Part shown: positions 36,920 through 45,862 of the stretch, in pieces
How the letters are laid out: every line of letters starts with the position of its first letter
How positions within the stretch are numbered: position 1 is the first letter of the stretch
Source of the DNA: Streptomyces sp. SLBN-31
Lineage (GTDB): Bacteria > Actinomycetota > Actinomycetes > Streptomycetales > Streptomycetaceae
Assembly: GCF_006715395.1 (NCBI RefSeq)
Contig: NZ_VFNC01000001.1
Coordinates: 2,480,001-2,544,000 of the forward strand
DNA: 64,000 nt
Reading direction: 5' to 3'
Position numbers and translations under genes: made by a program
The notes under the pieces: generated by a model
Told to the model about the DNA's origin: nothing
Database searches by the model: none
Seen by the model: the letters and a program-made list of their open reading frames with translations, nothing else

Positions 36920-37355
36920 GCGTCCGCGAGAACACCACCCGCGGCTGCCCCGGCCCGTTGTACTCCTCCTCCACGCGCACGTCGAAGCCCAGGCTGCGGT
37001 GGAAGGCGACCGAACCCTCGTTGCCGACGGTCGTGATCGCCTTCAGCCGCACCGCCCCCTGCCGACCGGCGGCCTCGGTGAAGGCGCCGTACAGCGCGCG
37101 TCCCAGACCGGCGCCGCGGGCGTCGTCGCGCGTCGCGACCAGGTGCACGTAGCCGGTGCCGTCCGGGGTGACGAAGCCGATGAGATAGCCGAGGACGCCG
37201 TCCTCGGACCGGGCGACCAGACAGGTCTCGCCGAACTCGTGCACCAGCGGCAGGAGATGGAGCGCCCGCAGGTCGCGGTCGCCCCAGTACCGGGCGTGGT
37301 CGGCGAGGACCTGCCGGATGTCCGCCACCCGCGCGGGGACGATCCGGAAGGCCAT
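36912..37355 (-). CDS. GNAT family N-acetyltransferase
   Basis: 147 residues. It is an entire single GNAT domain: [20 protein letters not shown], then the acetyl-CoA loop [19 protein letters not shown] with the R/Q-x-x-G-x-G/A pattern, and [20 protein letters not shown]. The acceptor is unknown. It starts one base from the stop of the oxidoreductase gene at 37357, suggesting shared transcription with that gene rather than with iol. Its 3' end overlaps iolG. Confidence 0.87.
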   Translation of the reverse strand: MAFRIVPARVADIRQVLADHARYWGDRDLRALHLLPLVHEFGETCLVARSEDGVLGYLIGFVTPDGTGYVHLVATRDDARGAGLGRALYGAFTEAAGRQGAVRLKAITTVGNEGSVAFHRSLGFDVRVEEEYNGPGQPRVVFSRTLS

Positions 37356-37356
37356 G

Positions 37357-38379
37357 TCAGCTCCCGACGGTGCTGCGCGGCCGGGGTGCGAAGCCCGCCG
37401 CCCGGTAGCACTCGTCGACCAGCCTCATCGTTGCCACCGCGTCGTCCGCGTCCAGCGGCACGGGCGTGCCCTCCCGCACCCGCGCCGCGAACGCCTCCAA
37501 CTGGTAGGCGTACGACGACCGGGTGCCGAGGCGCTCCGTCCGCTCACCCTCCGCCGTGCGCACCACGACGCGGTCGTCGAGGTGGGGCAGGACGAAGTTC
37601 GGGGCGCTCGCCTCGCCCTTGGTACCGATGATCCGGCAGCTCATCTCCAGCCCGTCGTACGCCATGTGGCAGCGCGCGGAACCCGTGGCGCCGCCGGGGA
37701 AGGCGAGTCCGGCGTCCAGCCACTCGTCGACGCCGGGCGCACCCGCCCGTTCCCCGCCCTGGGCGGACGCGAGGCGCGGGGCGCCGCCCGCCCAGGGCGC
37801 CAGCATCCGCAGGGCGTGCAGGCCGTAGCAGCCCAGGTCCATCATGGCGCCGCCGGCCAGCGGCAGCGACCAGCGCGGGTCGCCGTCGTCCGGCGCCGGG
37901 ATCGCCACCAGCGTCTCCACCCGCCGCAGGTCGCCCAGTTCGCCGCTCTCCAGGAGCTCGTGCAGACGCCGGGTGACCGGGTGGAACAGGTAGTGGAAGC
38001 CCTCCATGAAGACCGTGCCGGCCTTGGCCGCCGCCTCCCGGACCTCGGCGGCCTCCTCGGCGTTGCTCGCCGACGGCTTCTCCGTCAGGACGTGCTTGCC
38101 CGCGGCGAGGGCGGCGAGGTTCCACGGGCCGTGCAGACCGTTGGCGAGGGGGTTGTAGACCGCCTCGACCTCGGGGTCGGCTAGCAGGTCGGCATAGGAG
38201 CCGACGACGCGCTCCACGCCGTGCTCGGCGGCGAAGGCCTCGGCGCGGGCCCGGTCACGGGCGGCCACGGCGACGAGCCGGTGACCGGCGGCGCGCGCCG
38301 GGTCGACGAGGGCGCGTTCGGTGATCCGCGCGGCGCCCAGCACTCCGATGCGCAGGGGCTCCCGGACCGGTTCGCTCAT
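37357..38379 (-). CDS. Gfo/Idh/MocA family oxidoreductase
   Basis: 340 residues. NAD(P) Rossmann motif IGVLGAARITERALVDPARA, the conserved VLTEKPSASNAEEAAEVRE (EKP), and GGAMMDLGCYGLHALRMLAP, a pattern closer to glucose-fructose oxidoreductase or dimeric dihydrodiol dehydrogenase-like members than to inositol dehydrogenases. The substrate is unknown, probably a sugar or cyclitol. AAGGAG lies upstream of the ATG at 38379. It is the second of four members of this family within 10 kb. Confidence 0.85.
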   Translation of the reverse strand: MSEPVREPLRIGVLGAARITERALVDPARAAGHRLVAVAARDRARAEAFAAEHGVERVVGSYADLLADPEVEAVYNPLANGLHGPWNLAALAAGKHVLTEKPSASNAEEAAEVREAAAKAGTVFMEGFHYLFHPVTRRLHELLESGELGDLRRVETLVAIPAPDDGDPRWSLPLAGGAMMDLGCYGLHALRMLAPWAGGAPRLASAQGGERAGAPGVDEWLDAGLAFPGGATGSARCHMAYDGLEMSCRIIGTKGEASAPNFVLPHLDDRVVVRTAEGERTERLGTRSSYAYQLEAFAARVREGTPVPLDADDAVATMRLVDECYRAAGFAPRPRSTVGS

Positions 38380-38403
38380 GATCTTTCCGTTCTCCTTGAT
38401 CCG

Positions 38404-39714
38404 TCACTGCGTGCTCAGTGTGCCGTCCACCGGGGGGAAGTGGCGACGCGCGAGGTCCTGCGCGTGGGCGACGGTGCACTCGATCAGTTCGAAGGCCGGC
38501 AGGCCGCCGACGTGGTGGGTGCGGTCACGGCCCTGCAGCGCGTCGAGCCGGTCCAGCGCGCCGTCCGCCAGGTCGGCACTGCCGAAGTGCGGCATGAACG
38601 CCCACTCGTGCCGCCCGTGCACCCCGGCCAGCCGTCCGCCGAGCCGCTCCACGTCGTCCTCCAGCCGTGCGGCGACGTCGCCGGGGCGGCCGTAGGAGTA
38701 GAAGGTCCGGACCTCGCTGCCGGGGTAGCGGTGGTGGTACGAGACGCAGTGGCCCCTCGCCGAGCGGCTCGCGGTGTGGCCGTCGAGGAAGTAGAAGCCG
38801 TCCTCCGGGAGGCCGGGAGCGACGGCCACGGTGGTGTGGTAGGCGTGGGTACGGACCCGTCCGGCGAGGTCGCGCTCGTCGTCGGAGGCGTCCAGGACGG
38901 GCAGGATCCGGTCCAGGGGGACGGCGAGAACCAGGTCGTCGGCCTCCAGCCGACCGGAGTCCGTGACCACCCGCACGCCGTCCGGACCGCGCTGCACCGA
39001 CCGCACGCGGACCCCGCACCGCACGTCCCTCAGCTCCTCGGCGACCCGCTGCCACAGCCCGCCCAACCCGCCTACCACGGTGAAGGCGCCCGCGTGGCCC
39101 AGCAGTTCGGGCCGGGGCGACAACAGCCCGGTCATCTCGGCGTACTTGACGAAGTACAGCGCCGGCACGTCGTCGTCGAGATAGCCGTAACCGGCCGCCG
39201 TGTATCCGGTGCCGAAGGACTCGGCCATCGACTCCAGGCCGTGTTCGGCGATCCACTCGGAGACGGGTGCGGCCAGAGCGCGCGCCGAGTGGGCGAGCCC
39301 CGGTTCGGCGATGCGGGGGAACTCCCGCTCCCGCAGGGCTCGGTAGCGCCCCAAGGCCTTGTCGCGCAGGAACCCCATCTGCTGCCGGCTCGCGGTGCCC
39401 GTCTCGACGTCGAGGACGCGGTAGCGGCTCGTGCGTTCCGTCTTCAGGCCCAGCTCGGTCACCAGATGCGCCGTCCGCTCGTAGCGGCTGGTGCAGATGT
39501 GGCCGCCGAGGTCGTAGCCGCGCCCGTCGATGTCGACGCTGCGGCACTTGCCGGCGACGGTGTCCCGTTCCTCCAGGACGGTCACCCGGTGCCCGGCGCG
39601 CTCCAGTTCCCGGGCGACCGCGAGGCCGCTCGGTCCGGCACCGACGACCACCGCGCTGCGGGGGCGGGCGGGGCGTTCGTACGGCCGGGACATCGGCTCC
39701 GTGTCGGCGTTCAT
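38404..39714 (-). CDS. FAD-dependent oxidoreductase (NAD(P)-binding Rossmann, amine oxidase-like)
   Basis: 436 residues. Dinucleotide motif VVVGAGPSGLAVARELERAG with the following VTVLEERDTVAGKCRS, and DLGGHICTSRYERTAHLV. The C-terminal FAD-binding stretch includes THHVGGLPAFELIECTVAHA. It resembles protoporphyrinogen oxidase/amine oxidase-like flavoproteins of unknown substrate. GAGGAG lies 8 bases before the ATG at 39714; the frame extends 12 codons upstream without support. It stands 24 bases upstream of the 37357 gene's start and may share its transcript. Confidence 0.8.
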   Translation of the reverse strand: MNADTEPMSRPYERPARPRSAVVVGAGPSGLAVARELERAGHRVTVLEERDTVAGKCRSVDIDGRGYDLGGHICTSRYERTAHLVTELGLKTERTSRYRVLDVETGTASRQQMGFLRDKALGRYRALREREFPRIAEPGLAHSARALAAPVSEWIAEHGLESMAESFGTGYTAAGYGYLDDDVPALYFVKYAEMTGLLSPRPELLGHAGAFTVVGGLGGLWQRVAEELRDVRCGVRVRSVQRGPDGVRVVTDSGRLEADDLVLAVPLDRILPVLDASDDERDLAGRVRTHAYHTTVAVAPGLPEDGFYFLDGHTASRSARGHCVSYHHRYPGSEVRTFYSYGRPGDVAARLEDDVERLGGRLAGVHGRHEWAFMPHFGSADLADGALDRLDALQGRDRTHHVGGLPAFELIECTVAHAQDLARRHFPPVDGTLSTQ

Positions 39715-39779
39715 GGTCGTCGCTCCTCGGTAGGCGGGACGTGATCGCATCCCTTGGTCATACGTGGAGAGACGTGATG

Positions 39780-39818
39780 GTGTTCCGGGTACCTGAGACC
39801 GACCGGCACCCGGAACAC
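39780..39818. terminator. Hairpin between oxidoreductase genes
   Basis: GTGTTCCGGGT (39780-39790) and ACCCGGAACAC (39808-39818) pair perfectly across a 17-nt loop. It lies just past the 3' end of the gene at 39841 on the minus strand. TTTT follows on the plus-strand side only, so it may be a terminator or a processing hairpin. Confidence 0.6.
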
Positions 39819-39840
39819 GCTTTTCTGAGCGGGACGCCGG

Positions 39841-40845
39841 TCAGCCGGCGCGGACCTCGGCGATCGTCACCGGGCGGTGCTCGTGCAGGGAAAGCGTGCA
39901 GGCGTCGGCGATCCAGCCGGCCTCCAGGGCGTCCCCGATCGTGCACGGCGAGGGGATCTTCCCGGCCACGACCTCGGTGAACGCGGTCAGCTCGGCACGG
40001 TAGGCCGCGGTGAAGCGGTCCATGAAGAAGTCGTGCGGGGTGCCCGCCGGGAAGGTCACGCCGGGCTCCACCGAACGCAGCGGCAGCTTGTCCTCCAGGC
40101 CGACGGCGATGGAGTCCGTGAAGCCGTGGATCTCCATGCGGACGTCGTAACCCCGGGCGTTGTGACGGGAGTTGGAGACCACCGCGATGGTGCCGTCGTC
40201 GAGCGTGAGGATCGCGCCGGTGGTGTCCGCGTCACCGGCCTCCTTGATGTAGTCGGCGCCGCGGTTGCCGCCGACCGCGTACACCTCGACCACCTCGCGG
40301 CCGGTCACCCAGCGGATGATGTCGAAGTCGTGGACGCTGCAGTCGCGGAAGATGCCGCCCGAGGCGGCGATGTACGCGGCCGGCGGCGGCGCCGGGTCCA
40401 GCGTGGTCGAACGCACGGTGTGCAGCTTGCCCAGCTCCCCGCTCCGCACGGCGGCCCGGGCGGCGACGAAACCGGCGTCGAAGCGGCGGTTGTAACCGAT
40501 CTGGATCGGCACGTCGCTGCCCTCGACGGCCTTGAGGACCTCGACGCCCTCGGCCATGGTCCGGGCCACGGGCTTCTCGCAGAAGACGGGGATACCGGCC
40601 TCGACGCCGGCCAGGATCAGCCCGGGGTGGGCGTCGGTCGCGGCGGCGACGACGATGCCGTCCACCCCGGCGGCCAGAAGGGCCTCCGGCGAGTCCACGA
40701 CCTCGCCGCCGAACCGGTCGGCGGCGCTCTTGGCGGCGTCCGCGAACGGGTCGGTGAGGACGAGCGAGTCGACCGCGTCGAGCCCGGAGAGGGTCTCGGC
40801 GTGGAAGGCGCCGATGCGGCCGAGGCCGAGGATTCCGATGCGCAT
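39841..40845 (-). CDS. Gfo/Idh/MocA family inositol 2-dehydrogenase-like protein
   Basis: 334 residues. MRIGILGLGRIGAFHAETL, the motif PVFCEKPVARTMAEGVEVL, then IQIGYNRRFDAGFVAARAAV and GGIFRDCSVHDFDIIRWVTG. The latter carries the Asp-His pattern found in IolG-type enzymes, and overall it looks as close to inositol dehydrogenase as the gene at 35894. It may oxidise another inositol isomer. AAGGAG precedes the ATG. Downstream genes on the same strand are separated by a hairpin; upstream lies an SDR and a PhyH gene likely in the same operon. Confidence 0.86.
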   Translation of the reverse strand: MRIGILGLGRIGAFHAETLSGLDAVDSLVLTDPFADAAKSAADRFGGEVVDSPEALLAAGVDGIVVAAATDAHPGLILAGVEAGIPVFCEKPVARTMAEGVEVLKAVEGSDVPIQIGYNRRFDAGFVAARAAVRSGELGKLHTVRSTTLDPAPPPAAYIAASGGIFRDCSVHDFDIIRWVTGREVVEVYAVGGNRGADYIKEAGDADTTGAILTLDDGTIAVVSNSRHNARGYDVRMEIHGFTDSIAVGLEDKLPLRSVEPGVTFPAGTPHDFFMDRFTAAYRAELTAFTEVVAGKIPSPCTIGDALEAGWIADACTLSLHEHRPVTIAEVRAG

Positions 40846-40895
40846 GGGGGTGCAGCTCCTTGAGGGTGTTTCCGGTGAGCGGGGGAGTAAGGAGG

Positions 40896-41672
40896 TCAGT
40901 CGAGGCCGCCGAGGACGTTCTGGTCCCAGTCGATCACCGATCCGGTCACCACGCCCGACCGGTCCGACAGCAGGAAGACCACGAAGTCGGCGATCTCGTC
41001 AGGCTGGCCAAGCTTGCCCATCGGCAGCCGGGCCGCGGCCTGCTCGCGCCAGTCGTCCCCGGCGCCGTGGAACGCCTTCTGGGTGGCGTCCTCGCCCTCG
41101 GTCGCGGTCCAGCCGATGTTCAGGCCGTTGATGCGGACCCGGTCGAAGCGGTGGGCGTGCGCCGCGTTGCGGGTCAGGCCGATCAGACCGGCCTTGGCGG
41201 CGACGTAGGGGGCGAGGAAGGGCTGCCCGCCGTGCGCCGAGGAGGTGATGATGTTGACGACCGTGCCGGGCGCGTGGCGGGCGACCATGTCCGCGACGGC
41301 CGCCTGCATCGCGAAGAACGGCGCCTTGAGGTTGATCGCGATGTGCTGGTCGAACAGTTCGGGCGTGGTGTCCAGCAGCGTTCCTCTGGACGTCAGTCCC
41401 GCGGAGTTCACCAGGCAGTCGATGCGGCCGTACGCGGCGACGACGTCACCGACGGCCGTCTTGGCCTGCTCGGCGTCCGCCAGGTCGGCGCGGACGAACA
41501 TCGCCTTGCCGCCCGCCGCCGTCAGCTCCGCCACCAGCGCCTCGCCGGGTTCCGGCCGCCGCCCGGTGACGGCCACGACCGCCCCCTCGCGGACCGCGGC
41601 CCGCGCGATGGCCGCACCCACGCCCTGGCTGCCGCCGTTGACGAGGACGACCTTGTCGTCGAGAAGTCCCAT
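40896..41672 (-). CDS. SDR family oxidoreductase
   Basis: 258 residues, classical SDR. The cofactor motif is VNGGSQGVGAAIARAAV, with Asn replacing the usual Thr of TGxxxGxG. NSAG is present, as are VNIITSSAHGGQ with the catalytic Ser and PYVAAKAGLIGLTR giving YxxxK in the form YVAAK. NAD(P)-dependent, substrate unknown; its position between a PhyH dioxygenase and an inositol-dehydrogenase-like gene suggests a cyclitol or sugar substrate. AAAGGG lies upstream of the start. Confidence 0.87.
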   Translation of the reverse strand: MGLLDDKVVLVNGGSQGVGAAIARAAVREGAVVAVTGRRPEPGEALVAELTAAGGKAMFVRADLADAEQAKTAVGDVVAAYGRIDCLVNSAGLTSRGTLLDTTPELFDQHIAINLKAPFFAMQAAVADMVARHAPGTVVNIITSSAHGGQPFLAPYVAAKAGLIGLTRNAAHAHRFDRVRINGLNIGWTATEGEDATQKAFHGAGDDWREQAAARLPMGKLGQPDEIADFVVFLLSDRSGVVTGSVIDWDQNVLGGLD

Positions 41673-41689
41673 GGATCTTCGATGCCCTT

Positions 41690-42856
41690 TCAGCTCGCGC
41701 GCCGTTCACCGGCCACGCGCAGTTGGTCCCGCAGGATCCGCGCGGGCCGGGTCTCGCGCAGCGCCTGGCGCACGAGATCCGCCTGTGAGGGCGGGGCCAG
41801 GCCGTCGACCGGCGGGTCGCTGTCGAGGTTGGTGGGGAACGGGTAGCCCTCGCAGCTCGCGGCGATCACGTTCTCCAGCCAGGCCTCGTCCGCGCCCTCG
41901 GTCCTGCGGCGCAGCAGCACCGGGTAGACCGCGTTCGTCACCGCCTCCCGGTCCACGGTCTCCATCGCCCGGCCGAACGCCGAGGACACCTGGAGCAGGT
42001 TGGCCATGCGCCGCACGTCAGTGGTGCGGTTCGTCCCGGCGGCGTGGAACAGCGCCGGGTTGAAGAAGACGGCGTCGCCCTTGGTGAGCGGCAGCTGGAC
42101 GTGGTGCTCCTTGAAGTACGCCTGGAACTCCGGCCGCCGCCACGCCAGATAGCCCGGCTCGTAGGCCTGGGAGAACGGCAGGTACAGCGTCGGTCCCGAC
42201 TCCACCGGCATGTCGCAGTGCGCCACCGCGCCCTGCAGGGTGAGCACGGGGGACAGGCGGTGCACGTGCGCCGGGTAGGCCGCGGCGGCCTCGTCGGAGA
42301 GGAAGCCGAGGTGGTAGTCGCGGTGCGGGGTCTGCGCAAGACCGCCCGGGTTGACCACGTTGACCTGCGAGGTGACCTGGTAGCCGGGGCCGAGCCAGGC
42401 CTCGCAGACCAGGGCGAGGACGGGGTTGGCGTAGTAGTCGGCGAACGCCACCGGGTCGTAGAGCGCGGCCTTCTCCAGCGCGTTCCACACCCGCTCGTTC
42501 GCACCGGGCCTGGCGAAGTGGTCGCCGGCCTTCGCGCCGGCCGCGTCCTGCTCTCGGATCAGCGCCTCGAACACCTCGGTGAGCCGGTCGACGACCGCGA
42601 GGTCGGGGAACGCGCCCCGGAGCACCACCACGCCGGGCCCGTCGGTGAGCGCGCGGACGAACTCCTCCTGGACGCCGCGGCGGTCCTCGGCGCCGAGGAC
42701 GCGCTCGGCGTCGTAGAGGAGGACGTTGCGCTCCACGGAGGAGGCGTGCGGGTGGTCGGCGGGGTCGGTGGTCCGCTCGACGAGGGTGCGGAAGGAGTCG
42801 AGGTCGCAGTCCTGCTCGGACAGCCAGGCACGGCGGTGTACGGCGGTGAAGGACAT
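41690..42856 (-). CDS. Phytanoyl-CoA dioxygenase family protein (Fe(II)/2-oxoglutarate)
   Basis: 388 residues. The jelly-roll iron site is visible: HxD in TPHRDYHLGFLSDEAAAA and the distal His with 2-oxoglutarate Arg in NPALFHAAGTNRTTDVRRM. Members hydroxylate varied small molecules; here the substrate is unknown. It is the first gene of a leftward operon with the SDR at 40896 and the IolG-like gene, and is divergent from a LacI gene at 42964 that probably represses it. GAGAGGA lies 7 bases before the ATG. Confidence 0.86.
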   Translation of the reverse strand: MSFTAVHRRAWLSEQDCDLDSFRTLVERTTDPADHPHASSVERNVLLYDAERVLGAEDRRGVQEEFVRALTDGPGVVVLRGAFPDLAVVDRLTEVFEALIREQDAAGAKAGDHFARPGANERVWNALEKAALYDPVAFADYYANPVLALVCEAWLGPGYQVTSQVNVVNPGGLAQTPHRDYHLGFLSDEAAAAYPAHVHRLSPVLTLQGAVAHCDMPVESGPTLYLPFSQAYEPGYLAWRRPEFQAYFKEHHVQLPLTKGDAVFFNPALFHAAGTNRTTDVRRMANLLQVSSAFGRAMETVDREAVTNAVYPVLLRRRTEGADEAWLENVIAASCEGYPFPTNLDSDPPVDGLAPPSQADLVRQALRETRPARILRDQLRVAGERRAS

Positions 42857-42963
42857 CTGCGTCCTCTCGGTGACAGGGGCGACTCAGCGCTGCCATTCTT
42901 GTCAGTACAAACCCGTCGAACAACCGGCACGCGGCCATCAAAAACCCCTCAAGGAGCCACCGC

Positions 42964-43995
42964 ATGGGTCACCCGTTCCCGATCCGGGAGATCGCACGTC
43001 AGGCGGGGCTCAGCGAGGCCACCGTGGACCGGGTGCTCAACGGCAGGGGAGGGGTGCGCGAGAGCACGGCGCGGGAGGTCCAGCAGGCCATAGCCGACCT
43101 GGACCGCCAGCGCACCCAGGTCCGGCTGGTCGGGCGGACCTTCATGATCGACATAGTGATGCAGACGCCCGAGCGGTTCTCCACCGCCGTGCGTGCCGCC
43201 CTGGAGACGGAGCTGCCGTCCCTGCACCCGGCCGTCGTGCGTTCCCGCTTCCACTTCCGGGAGACCGGACCGGTGGCGGAACTGACGGGCATCCTGGACC
43301 GCATCGGCCGGCGCGGCTCCCAGGGCGTGATCCTCAAGGCCCCGGACGTCCCGGAGATCATCGCAGCCGTCGGCCGCCTCGCCGAGGCGGGCATCCCCGT
43401 CGTCACCCTGTTCACCGACCTGCCCGCCACCGCCCGCCTCGGCTACGTCGGCATCGACAACCGCGCCGCCGGCGCGACCGCCGCGTACCTGATGGGCCAG
43501 TGGCTCGGAGACCGGCCCGGCAATGTGCTCACCAGCCTCAGCAGCGGCTTCTTCCGCAACGAGGAGGAGCGCGAGATGGGCTTCCGCAGTGCCATGCGCA
43601 CCCGTCACCCCGAGCGCGCGCTGGTCGAGATCGCCGAGGGCCAGGGCCTGGACGCCACCCAGTACGACCTCGTGCGCGCCGCCCTGGAACGCGACCCCGG
43701 CATCCGGGCCGTCTACTCCATCGGCGGCGGCAACATCGCCACCCTGCGCGCCTTCGAGGACCTCGGCCGCGAGTGCGCGGTGTTCGTCGCGCACGACCTC
43801 GACCACGACAACACCCGCCTGCTGCGCGAACACCGGCTCTCCGCCGTCCTCCACCACGACCTGCGCCAGGACATGCGGGAGGCCTGCCACATCGTGATGC
43901 GCGCCCACGGCGCCCTGCCGCCCGCGGGACCCGTGCTGCCGTCCGCGATCCAGGTGGTCACCCCCTACAACATGCCCCCGCAGGCGACGAGTTGA
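42964..43995 (+). CDS. LacI family transcriptional regulator
   Basis: 343 residues. HTH with hinge: FPIREIARQAGLSEATVDRV followed by LNGRGGVRESTAREVQQAI at residues ~5-45. The rest is a periplasmic-binding-like ligand domain (SQGVILKAPDVPEIIAAV, YVGIDNRAAGATAAYLMG, AVYSIGGGNIATLRAFEDLG). AAGGAG lies 7 bases before the ATG. It is divergent from the PhyH operon with about 107 bases between, and translationally close to the gene at 44007. The inducer is probably a sugar or cyclitol. Confidence 0.9.
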   Translation: MGHPFPIREIARQAGLSEATVDRVLNGRGGVRESTAREVQQAIADLDRQRTQVRLVGRTFMIDIVMQTPERFSTAVRAALETELPSLHPAVVRSRFHFRETGPVAELTGILDRIGRRGSQGVILKAPDVPEIIAAVGRLAEAGIPVVTLFTDLPATARLGYVGIDNRAAGATAAYLMGQWLGDRPGNVLTSLSSGFFRNEEEREMGFRSAMRTRHPERALVEIAEGQGLDATQYDLVRAALERDPGIRAVYSIGGGNIATLRAFEDLGRECAVFVAHDLDHDNTRLLREHRLSAVLHHDLRQDMREACHIVMRAHGALPPAGPVLPSAIQVVTPYNMPPQATS

Positions 43996-44006
43996 GAGGG
44001 CCGGGA

Positions 44007-44615
44007 GTGACCAGGACGGAACAGGTCGAGATCGAGGGCGTCCGCATGCTCGCCGCCCTGACCCCGGGCGACGGGATCGGACTGCTGGCGCTGCACGGCA
44101 GCAACGAAGGCGGTACGGCCGAACTGGCCCGGTCGGTGGCCGAGTTGTCCGGCGCCACCAGCCTGGTCTTCACCCAGCCGGGCGTGCCCGAGCCGGTGCA
44201 CGTGCGCTCGCCGCGGATGGCAGTCGAACACTGCGCGCTGCTACGGGAGTTCCTGTCCCGGGTGGAACTCACGGTCTCCCTGCACGGCCACAACAGGACC
44301 GCGACACCCCGCTCGGTCTTCCTCGGCGGCGGCAACCGCTCTGCGGCGCTGCTGGTCGCCGGCGGACTCGGCGCCCTGCGGCCGGAGTTCGACCCGGTCA
44401 CCGACCTCGACGAGATCCCCGTGGCGCTGCGCGGCCTGCACCCCAGGAACCCGGTGAACATGACCCGCCGCGGCGGCGTCCAGGTCGAACTCCCCCTCGC
44501 GGCCAGGACCGGCGGGCGGGCGTGGGCGCCGGGAGTCCCGGACACCCCGCCGCGATCCGTCGTCGACGCCCTGGCCAAGGGCGTGGAGTCCCTCGCCGCT
44601 ATGCCCGGACGCTGA
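44007..44615 (+). CDS. Poly-gamma-glutamate hydrolase family protein
   Basis: 202 residues. The zinc-peptidase-like fold of phage-type gamma-PGA hydrolases is suggested by GIGLLALHGSNEGGTAELAR (His and Glu ligands) and VELTVSLHGHNRTATPRSVF (a second His site), with PVNMTRRGGVQVELPLAAR near the end. The start GTG at 44007 follows GAGAGGG and lies 11 bases after the LacI stop, so the two genes are probably one transcript. No signal peptide is seen. Its 3' end overlaps the convergent dehydrogenase gene by 17 bases. The substrate is uncertain. Confidence 0.78.
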   Translation: MTRTEQVEIEGVRMLAALTPGDGIGLLALHGSNEGGTAELARSVAELSGATSLVFTQPGVPEPVHVRSPRMAVEHCALLREFLSRVELTVSLHGHNRTATPRSVFLGGGNRSAALLVAGGLGALRPEFDPVTDLDEIPVALRGLHPRNPVNMTRRGGVQVELPLAARTGGRAWAPGVPDTPPRSVVDALAKGVESLAAMPGR

Positions 44616-45756
44616 CCCAGGAACGGCTCTCCGCCGACTCGGTCATCGCCTCCAGCGCGGCGGCGCTGTGCACGGCGTCCGGGAGCGTGGCCCCGTACGG
44701 CTCGCCCTCCGCGATCGAGCGCAGGAAGCGGTGGGCCTCGATCACCTTCAGGTCGTCGTAGCCCATGCCGTTGGCGGCGCCGGGCTGGAAGGCGCCGTAC
44801 TCGCCGGCGCCCGGGCCGACGTAGACCGTGCTGACGGGCTGGTCCTGGAAGGTCGTGCCCCGGCTGACGCCCAGCTCGTTCATGCGCCGGAAGTCCCAGA
44901 ACACCGCCCCCCTGGTGCCGTGCACCTCGAAGCCGTAGTTGTTCTGCTCGCCGACCGAGACCCGGCAGGCCTCCAGCACACCGCGGGCGCCGGAGGCGAA
45001 GCGCAGCAGACAGTTCACGTAGTCCTCGTTCTCGACCGGGCCCGGCTCGCCGCCGGTGGCACGGGTGTGACCTGCGGTGGCGCCGGTGGGCCGGGCCCGC
45101 TCGGGGATGAACACGGCCGTGTCCGCGGTCAGCGACTCGATGTCGCCGAGCAGGAACCGGGCCAGGTCGGCGCCGTGCGAGGCGAGGTCGCCCAGGACCC
45201 CGCTGCCGCCCCGCTCCTTCTCGTACCGCCAGGTCAGGGCGCCCTCGGGGTGGGCGGCGTAGTCGCTGAAGAGGCGCACGCGGACGTGTGTGACCGTGCC
45301 GAGCTCGCCCGAGGCGATCAGCTCGCGGGCGGCCTCCACGGCGGGAGCGTTGCGGTAGTTGAAGCCGACCGCCCCCTGCACGCCCGCCCGCGCCACCGCG
45401 TCGGCGACGGCCCGGGCGTCCGCCAGGCTCAGGCCGACCGGCTTCTCGATCCAGATGTGCTTGCCGGCCTCGGCCATGGCCACGCCGATCTCGCGGTGCA
45501 GGAAGTTCGGGGCGGTGATGGACACGGCCCGCACCCGCGGGTCCCGGGCGACCTCGCGCCAGTCGCGGGTGGCGGAGTCGAAGCCGAACCGTGCGGCGGC
45601 CTCCTCAGCCCGCCCCGGCACGTCCTCGGCGACCGTGACCAGCCGCGGGCGCAGACCCAGGCTCGGGTAGTGGTGCGGGACGCGGGCGTATGCCTGGGTG
45701 TGCACCCGGCCCATCCAGCCGAACCCGACGACGGCGACACCCAGCGAATCCACCAT
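44599..45756 (-). CDS. Gfo/Idh/MocA family oxidoreductase
   Basis: 385 residues, the longest of the four members here. VAVVGFGWMGRVHTQAYARV, IWIEKPVGLSLADARAVAD (EKP), VGFNYRNAPAVEAARELIAS and GDLASHGADLARFLLGDIES. The ending DDLKVIEAHRFLRSIAEGEP is typical of inositol or sugar dehydrogenases of actinobacterial catabolic operons. GAGGGG precedes the ATG at 45756. It is divergent from a LacI gene and has an exact LacI-type palindrome just upstream, so it is probably the direct target of that repressor. Confidence 0.87.
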   Translation of the reverse strand: MVDSLGVAVVGFGWMGRVHTQAYARVPHHYPSLGLRPRLVTVAEDVPGRAEEAAARFGFDSATRDWREVARDPRVRAVSITAPNFLHREIGVAMAEAGKHIWIEKPVGLSLADARAVADAVARAGVQGAVGFNYRNAPAVEAARELIASGELGTVTHVRVRLFSDYAAHPEGALTWRYEKERGGSGVLGDLASHGADLARFLLGDIESLTADTAVFIPERARPTGATAGHTRATGGEPGPVENEDYVNCLLRFASGARGVLEACRVSVGEQNNYGFEVHGTRGAVFWDFRRMNELGVSRGTTFQDQPVSTVYVGPGAGEYGAFQPGAANGMGYDDLKVIEAHRFLRSIAEGEPYGATLPDAVHSAAALEAMTESAESRSWVSVRA

Positions 45757-45769
45757 GACAGCCCCTCTT

Positions 45770-45781
45770 TGGACCGGTCCA
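45770..45781. promoter_or_regulatory. LacI-type operator TGGACCGGTCCA
   Basis: A perfect 12-bp palindrome 14 bases upstream of the leftward dehydrogenase start. On that strand TTGACA (about 45827-45822) and CAGTGT 18 bases later form a possible promoter further upstream, so a bound LacI protein would sit near or after the transcription start. It is paired with a near copy at 45863. Confidence 0.65.
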
Positions 45782-45862
45782 CAACCTGTCCAGGTCACAC
45801 TGATGGGGCCCTTCTGCCGGTGTCAACCCTCACCCGCGCCTTTGACAAGCCGGATCGGCTCA

